From assembly GCF_010731735.1 (NCBI RefSeq), contig NZ_AP022588.1, positions 558,001 to 622,000 of the forward strand: a stretch of DNA of 64,000 nt, in the 5' to 3' direction. A model generated the notes under the pieces. It saw only the letters and a list, made by a program, of their open reading frames with translations, was not told where the DNA came from and did not search any database. The position numbers and the translations under genes are program-made. Below, piece after piece: positions 60,323 through 64,000 of this stretch (position 1 is its first letter; each line of letters begins with the position of its first letter). This DNA is from Mycolicibacterium sediminis (GTDB lineage Bacteria > Actinomycetota > Actinomycetes > Mycobacteriales > Mycobacteriaceae).

Positions 60323-60834
60323 CAACCGACGACAACGACTTCGAGATCATCGACGACGGCCCCTCGGTCCATGGCCAGGACGACGGCAAGTCCCTGACCG
60401 ACCTCGTGGAACAGCCCGCGAAGGTCATGCGCATCGGCACGATGATCAAGCAACTCCTCGAGGAGGTGCGCGCCGCACCGCTCGACGAGGCCAGCCGCAC
60501 CAAGCTGCGCGACATCCACCGCACCAGCATCAGCGAACTCGAGGACGGGCTCGCCCCCGAACTGCGCGACGAGCTGGAGCGCCTGACCCTGCCGTTCGGC
60601 GAGGACACCGTCCCGTCCGACGCCGAACTGCGCATTGCGCAGGCACAGCTCGTCGGGTGGCTCGAAGGACTGTTCCACGGCATCCAGACCGCGCTGTTCG
60701 CCCAGCAGATGGCCGCGCGCCAGCAGCTCGAGCAGATGCGCCAGGGCGCGCTGCCGCCAGGCGTCGGGGGCCCCGGCGCCGGGCCCGGCCCTCGGGGACC
60801 CGGGTCCTCGAGCGGGACCGGCCAGTACCTCTAG
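60319..60834 (+). CDS. bpa: Bacterial proteasome activator Bpa (PafE)
   Basis: A 171-residue ATP-independent proteasome activator. The core is a four-helix bundle (KVMRIGTMIKQLLEEVRAAP, TKLRDIHRTSISELEDGLAP, AELRIAQAQLVGWLEGLFHG, IQTALFAQQMAARQQLEQMR) that makes a dodecameric ring. A Gly/Pro linker leads to the C-terminal GQYL, the motif that docks in the 20S pockets and opens the gate. Equivalent of Rv3780. It is embedded in the galactan operon, overlapping the upstream stop by four bases. Confidence 0.93.
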   Translation: MTTDDNDFEIIDDGPSVHGQDDGKSLTDLVEQPAKVMRIGTMIKQLLEEVRAAPLDEASRTKLRDIHRTSISELEDGLAPELRDELERLTLPFGEDTVPSDAELRIAQAQLVGWLEGLFHGIQTALFAQQMAARQQLEQMRQGALPPGVGGPGAGPGPRGPGSSSGTGQYL

Positions 60835-60847
60835 GCGCTGGGCGGAC

Positions 60848-61663
60848 GTGACAGTGGCGGAGCCACACATCTCGACCCAGAACGCATGGGTGGAGTTCCC
60901 GATCTTCGACGCCAAGTCGCGGTCGCTGAAGAAGGCGTTCCTCGGCAAGGCCGGCGGGACCATCGGTCGCAACGACTCGAACGTCGTCGTGATCGAGGCA
61001 CTGCGGGACATCACGCTGTCCCTGAAGATGGGTGACCGGGTGGGCCTCGTCGGCCACAACGGCGCGGGGAAGTCGACGCTGCTGCGGCTGCTGTCGGGCA
61101 TCTACGAGCCCACCCGCGGCTCGGCGACCGTCACCGGCCGGGTGGCGCCCGTCTTCGACCTGGGCGTCGGCATGGATCCCGAGATCTCGGGGTTCGAGAA
61201 CATCGTCATCCGCGGCATGTTCCTGGGCCAGACCCGCAAGCAGATGGCGGCCAAGGTCGACGAGATCGCGGAGTTCACCGAACTCGGCGACTACCTGTCG
61301 ATGCCCCTGCGCACCTACTCCACCGGCATGCGGGTGCGGCTCGCCATGGGCGTGGTGACGAGCATCGACCCGGAGATCCTGCTGCTCGACGAGGGCATCG
61401 GCGCCGTCGACGCCGAGTTCATGAAGAAGGCGCGCACGCGTCTGCAGGATCTGGTGGCACGCTCCGGAATCCTGGTGTTCGCCAGCCACTCCAACGAGTT
61501 CCTGGCCCAGCTGTGCGATACCGCGATGTGGGTGGATCACGGCACGATCCGGATGGCCGGCGGCATCGAGGACGTGGTCCGCGCCTACGAGGGTGACGAC
61601 GCCGCCCATCACGTCCGCGAGATCATCGCGGAGAACAAGCGCACGGACGTCCCGCGTGAGTGA
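60848..61663 (+). CDS. rfbE: Galactan ABC exporter ATPase (Wzt/RfbE)
   Basis: A 271-residue ATPase. Walker A GHNGAGKST is near residues 69-77, followed by LLSGIYEPTRGSATVTGRVA, VFDLGVGMDPEISGFENIVI, the signature YSTGMRVRLAMGV and Walker B EILLLDEGIGAVD, with HSNEFLAQLC after. Typical for Wzt-type polysaccharide or teichoic acid exporters without a C-terminal carbohydrate-binding domain. With RfbD (62615) it is thought to flip the lipid-linked galactan of arabinogalactan. Equivalent of Rv3781. GTG 60848 or 60854. Confidence 0.93.
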   Translation: MTVAEPHISTQNAWVEFPIFDAKSRSLKKAFLGKAGGTIGRNDSNVVVIEALRDITLSLKMGDRVGLVGHNGAGKSTLLRLLSGIYEPTRGSATVTGRVAPVFDLGVGMDPEISGFENIVIRGMFLGQTRKQMAAKVDEIAEFTELGDYLSMPLRTYSTGMRVRLAMGVVTSIDPEILLLDEGIGAVDAEFMKKARTRLQDLVARSGILVFASHSNEFLAQLCDTAMWVDHGTIRMAGGIEDVVRAYEGDDAAHHVREIIAENKRTDVPRE

Positions 61664-62618
61664 CGCGGCGCCCGCTGAGCGTGTGGTAGCGGTCGTCGTC
61701 ACCCACCGGCGCCTCGACACCCTGACCGAGTCGCTGGCGGCGGTGAGCGGTCAGACCCGCCCCGCCGACCACCTGATCGTCGTCGACAACGACGCCGACG
61801 AGCGGGTGCGCGAGCTGGTCGACGCGCAACCGCTGCCGACCACCTATCTCGGCTCGCGCCGAAACCTCGGTGGCGCAGGGGGTTTCGCGCTGGGCATGTT
61901 GCACGCGCTGGCGCTCGGCGCGGACTGGGTCTGGCTCGCCGACGACGACGGCCGGCCTGCAGACGCCTCCGTGCTCGGGACGTTGCTCGGCTGCGCCGCT
62001 GCACACGGGCTGGCGCAGGTGTCACCGATGGTGTGCGACATGGACGATCCGGCCCGGCTGGCGTTTCCGCTGCGGCGCGGTCTGGTGTGGCGGCGGCGGG
62101 TGTCGGAGTTGCGCGTCGACGGCGGGAGCGACCTCCTGCCCGGCATCGCGTCGCTGTTCAACGGCGCCCTGTTCCGCGCGTCGGCGGTGGAGGCCGTCGG
62201 CGTCCCGGACCTCCGACTGTTCGTCCGCGGCGACGAGGTGGACGTCCACCGGCGACTGGTGCTGTCGGGCCTGCCGTTCGGCACCTGCCTGGACGCCACC
62301 TACCTGCACCCGCAGGGCGGCGACGAGTTCAAGCCGATCCTCGGCGGGCGGATGCACACGCAGTACCCGCCCGACCCGACGAAGCGGTACTTCACCTACC
62401 GCAACCGCGGCTACCTGCAGTCGCAGCGCGGCATGCGCAGGCTGGTCCCCCAGGAGTGGCTGCGGTTCGGCTGGTTCTTCCTGGTGACCCAGCGCGACCC
62501 CGCCGGTCTCGCCGAGTGGATCAGGTTGCGGCGGTTGGGAAGACGCGAGCGGTTCGGCGGCCGGGCCGAGCGGAGCGACAAGGACGTGGGCCGGGGCGAA
62601 GAGAGTAGGGCGAGATGA
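61656..62618 (+). CDS. glfT1: Galactofuranosyltransferase GlfT1
   Basis: A 320-residue GT2 enzyme that adds the first two galactofuranose residues to the rhamnosyl-GlcNAc lipid linker of arabinogalactan. N-terminal AVVVTHRRLDTLTESLAAVS, donor-binding LIVVDNDADE and GSRRNLGGAGGFALGMLHAL, metal motif WVWLADDDGRP, and FNGALFRASAVEAVGVPDLR with the catalytic-region DEVDVHRRLV. Length fits the family (Rv3782). GTG start overlaps rfbE by eight bases and its stop overlaps rfbD by four. Confidence 0.93.
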   Translation: MSDAAPAERVVAVVVTHRRLDTLTESLAAVSGQTRPADHLIVVDNDADERVRELVDAQPLPTTYLGSRRNLGGAGGFALGMLHALALGADWVWLADDDGRPADASVLGTLLGCAAAHGLAQVSPMVCDMDDPARLAFPLRRGLVWRRRVSELRVDGGSDLLPGIASLFNGALFRASAVEAVGVPDLRLFVRGDEVDVHRRLVLSGLPFGTCLDATYLHPQGGDEFKPILGGRMHTQYPPDPTKRYFTYRNRGYLQSQRGMRRLVPQEWLRFGWFFLVTQRDPAGLAEWIRLRRLGRRERFGGRAERSDKDVGRGEESRAR

Positions 62619-63445
62619 CGTTCACCGACGCGGCTGCGCAGTCGAAGACGATGTCGCGCGCGTGGGGCGACCTGGTGTCCGGGTTCGGCAAGCGGGAACT
62701 GTGGCTGCACCTCGGCTGGCAGGACATCAAGCAGCGCTATCGGCGCTCCGTCCTCGGTCCGATCTGGATCACGATCGCCACCGGCACCATGGCCGTCGCG
62801 CTCGGCGGGCTGTACTCGAAGCTGTTCAACCTCGAGCTGTCCGAGCACCTGCCCTACGTGACGCTCGGGCTGATCATCTGGAACCTGATCAACGCCAGCA
62901 TCCTCGAGGGCGCCGACGTCTTCGTCGCCAACGAGGGCCTGATCAAGCAGCTGCCGACGCCGCTGTCGGTGCACGTGTACCGGCTGGTGTGGCGGCAGGT
63001 GATCCTGTTCGCCCACAACATCGTCATCTTCGTGATCATCGCGATGATCTATCCGCAGCCGTGGAAGTGGACCGACCTGTCGTTCATCCCCGCGCTGGCG
63101 CTGATCGTCGTGAACTGCGTGTGGGTGGCGCTGTGCTTCGGCATCCTCGCCACCCGCTACCGCGACATCAGTCCGCTGCTCTTCAGCCTGGTGCAGCTGC
63201 TGTTCTACATGACGCCGATCATCTGGAACGACCAGACGCTGCGCGATCAGGGTGCCGGCGGGTGGGCGAAGATCATCGAGTTCAACCCGCTGCTGCACTA
63301 CTTGGACATCGTGCGGGCGCCGCTGCTGGGCGCCGACCAGGAGCTGCACCACTGGGTGGTCGTGATCGTGCTGACCATCGTCGGCTGGACCGTGACCGCC
63401 TTCGCGATGAAGCAGTACCGCGCCCGCGTGCCGTACTGGGTGTGA
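62615..63445 (+). CDS. rfbD: Galactan ABC exporter permease (Wzm/RfbD)
   Basis: A 276-residue ABC-2 type membrane protein with six helices. The cytoplasmic amphipathic N-terminus LGWQDIKQRYRRSVLGPIWI is diagnostic of Wzm/RfbD permeases. Further: LGLIIWNLINASILEGADVF and FYMTPIIWNDQTLRDQGAGG. It forms the exporter with RfbE. Equivalent of Rv3783; last gene of the operon starting at 58367. Confidence 0.93.
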   Translation: MTFTDAAAQSKTMSRAWGDLVSGFGKRELWLHLGWQDIKQRYRRSVLGPIWITIATGTMAVALGGLYSKLFNLELSEHLPYVTLGLIIWNLINASILEGADVFVANEGLIKQLPTPLSVHVYRLVWRQVILFAHNIVIFVIIAMIYPQPWKWTDLSFIPALALIVVNCVWVALCFGILATRYRDISPLLFSLVQLLFYMTPIIWNDQTLRDQGAGGWAKIIEFNPLLHYLDIVRAPLLGADQELHHWVVVIVLTIVGWTVTAFAMKQYRARVPYWV

Positions 63446-63462
63446 GCGCCACCGCCCCTCGA

Positions 63463-63518
63463 CGAACGTGCGAGTACGGCGGCCCTGCGGCCGAAATCCC
63501 GCCACCACCGCACGTTCG
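63463..63518. repeat. Inverted repeat after rfbD
   Basis: CGAACGTGCG (63463-63472) and CGCACGTTCG (63509-63518) are perfect ten-base inverted repeats separated by 36 bases that include CGGCGGCC/GGCCG pairing. It lies between convergent genes and may fold into a terminator, or be a copy of a dispersed mycobacterial palindrome. Confidence 0.6.
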
Positions 63519-63617
63519 GCTCACGGGAACGACGCTGGCGCAGGCGGGCTTCGCGTCGAGTTCTGCACGAGCGTCGTCGACGCGGGCGGACGACGACGCT
63601 GGTGCAGACGTCGCGGG

Positions 63618-64000
63618 CTAGCGGCGCGGGGCCTTCATCCTCGTCGCCACGTTGAACCGGTTCCAGGCGTTGATGGTGACGGCCATCGCGATCACCTGAG
63701 CGAGTTCCCGCTCGCTGAACACCGCGGCGGCCGTCGCGTACACCTCGTCGGAAACGTGCCCGTGGTGAAGCTCGGTGATGGCCTCGGTCAGCTCGAGGGC
63801 GGCGCGCTCGCGGTCGGTGAACAGGTCGCCCGCCTCCTCCCACGCGGCGACGAGCGCGAGCCGCTGCTCGGTCTCGCCCTGCTTACGGGCATCGGCGACG
63901 TGCATGTCGAGGCAGAAGGCGCAGTGGTTGATCTGGCTGGCCCGGATCTTGATCAGCTCGCCGATGGTGGGGTCGATCTCCGCGGCCGACGCGGTCGACA
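63618..64000 (-). CDS. AhpD/carboxymuconolactone decarboxylase-family protein, 5' end outside the window
   Basis: The 127 visible residues start mid-protein at the window edge. The redox motif is HCAFCLDMHVADARKQ, a CxxC-x3-H pair as in AhpD-like peroxidases. The C-terminal half has LFTDRERAALELTEAITELH and AVTINAWNRFNVATRMKAPR, typical of this family. It probably reduces peroxides or repairs thiols. The upstream part, promoter and start lie beyond position 64000. Confidence 0.88.
   Translation of the reverse strand, partial: STASAAEIDPTIGELIKIRASQINHCAFCLDMHVADARKQGETEQRLALVAAWEEAGDLFTDRERAALELTEAITELHHGHVSDEVYATAAAVFSERELAQVIAMAVTINAWNRFNVATRMKAPRR

Noticed and set aside
1..64000. Insertion sequences, prophage genes, CRISPR arrays, rRNA
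   Set aside because: No transposase, integrase, phage structural gene, regular spaced repeat or rRNA segment was seen on either strand.

Overview
The window comes from a high-GC mycobacterium, most likely a fast-growing Mycolicibacterium. Evidence: an LpqH-type lipoprotein, a PE-PPE domain hydrolase, the mycobacterial-type methylenetetrahydrofolate reductase, IdeR-like iron boxes, many GTG starts with ATGA/GTGA overlaps, and gene order that (from memory) matches two blocks of the M. tuberculosis chromosome: about Rv3752c-Rv3762c (tadA, tyrA, proZWVX) and about Rv3772-Rv3783 (hisC2/pat, echA21, bpa, rfbE-glfT1-rfbD). Between and before these blocks lie accessory modules not found in that order in M. 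tuberculosis.

Layout. 1-8 kb: tgt (3' part outside the window), an LpqH-like lipoprotein, a PE-PPE hydrolase, a GNAT acetyltransferase, DUF2071, metF-type reductase, a ferritin-like protein, DUF3072 and a GAF protein. 8.1-19.4 kb: nine tightly packed plus-strand genes forming what looks like a complete Wzx/Wzy-type exopolysaccharide pathway: initiating phosphoglycosyltransferase, polymerase/ligase, three GT4 glycosyltransferases, flippase, secreted glycoside hydrolase, Wzz-like co-polymerase with a degenerate kinase-like tail, and a condensation-fold acyltransferase. 19.4-23.4 kb: a secreted lipase-type lipoprotein, an SDR with a weak iron box, and a large porin-like/surface protein behind two tandem IdeR-like boxes. 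23.4-29.9 kb: a polyamine-type ABC importer (potABCD-like), an FAD amine oxidase, a PuuR-like XRE-cupin regulator and a divergent cupin protein. 30-36.4 kb: tRNA-Ser(CGA), tadA and its partner, prephenate dehydrogenase, and the proXVWZ osmoprotectant importer with a glycolipid-binding-domain protein at its end. 36.5-47.7 kb: a LapA-type membrane protein, transglutaminase-like protein, kinase-fold phosphotransferase, phosphoglycerate mutase-like protein, SDR, alkyl sulfatase, phosphoesterase, a membrane GGDEF-EAL protein, a SnoaL-like protein and a surface metzincin-like protein. 47.8-55.5 kb: tRNA-Arg(ACG), tRNA-Ser(GCT), aromatic aminotransferase, a dienoyl-CoA-isomerase-like crotonase, a four-gene operon (LLM oxidoreductase, sulfotransferase, TIM-barrel protein, DUF1214), a VOC-protein remnant and tRNA-Ser(TGA). 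55.5-64 kb: divergent marR/quinone oxidoreductase, a cysteine-desulfurase-like protein without the PLP lysine, then the galactan export operon (Rv3779-like membrane protein, bpa, rfbE, glfT1, rfbD) and an AhpD-like gene cut by the window edge.

Two envelope systems therefore flank the window: a candidate undescribed exopolysaccharide pathway on the left and the conserved arabinogalactan export/priming operon on the right. Several genes carry a TANNNT hexamer 6-7 bases before the start codon, which points to leaderless transcription and was used to choose starts. All functions are read from sequence motifs and recalled family knowledge; no database search was run.
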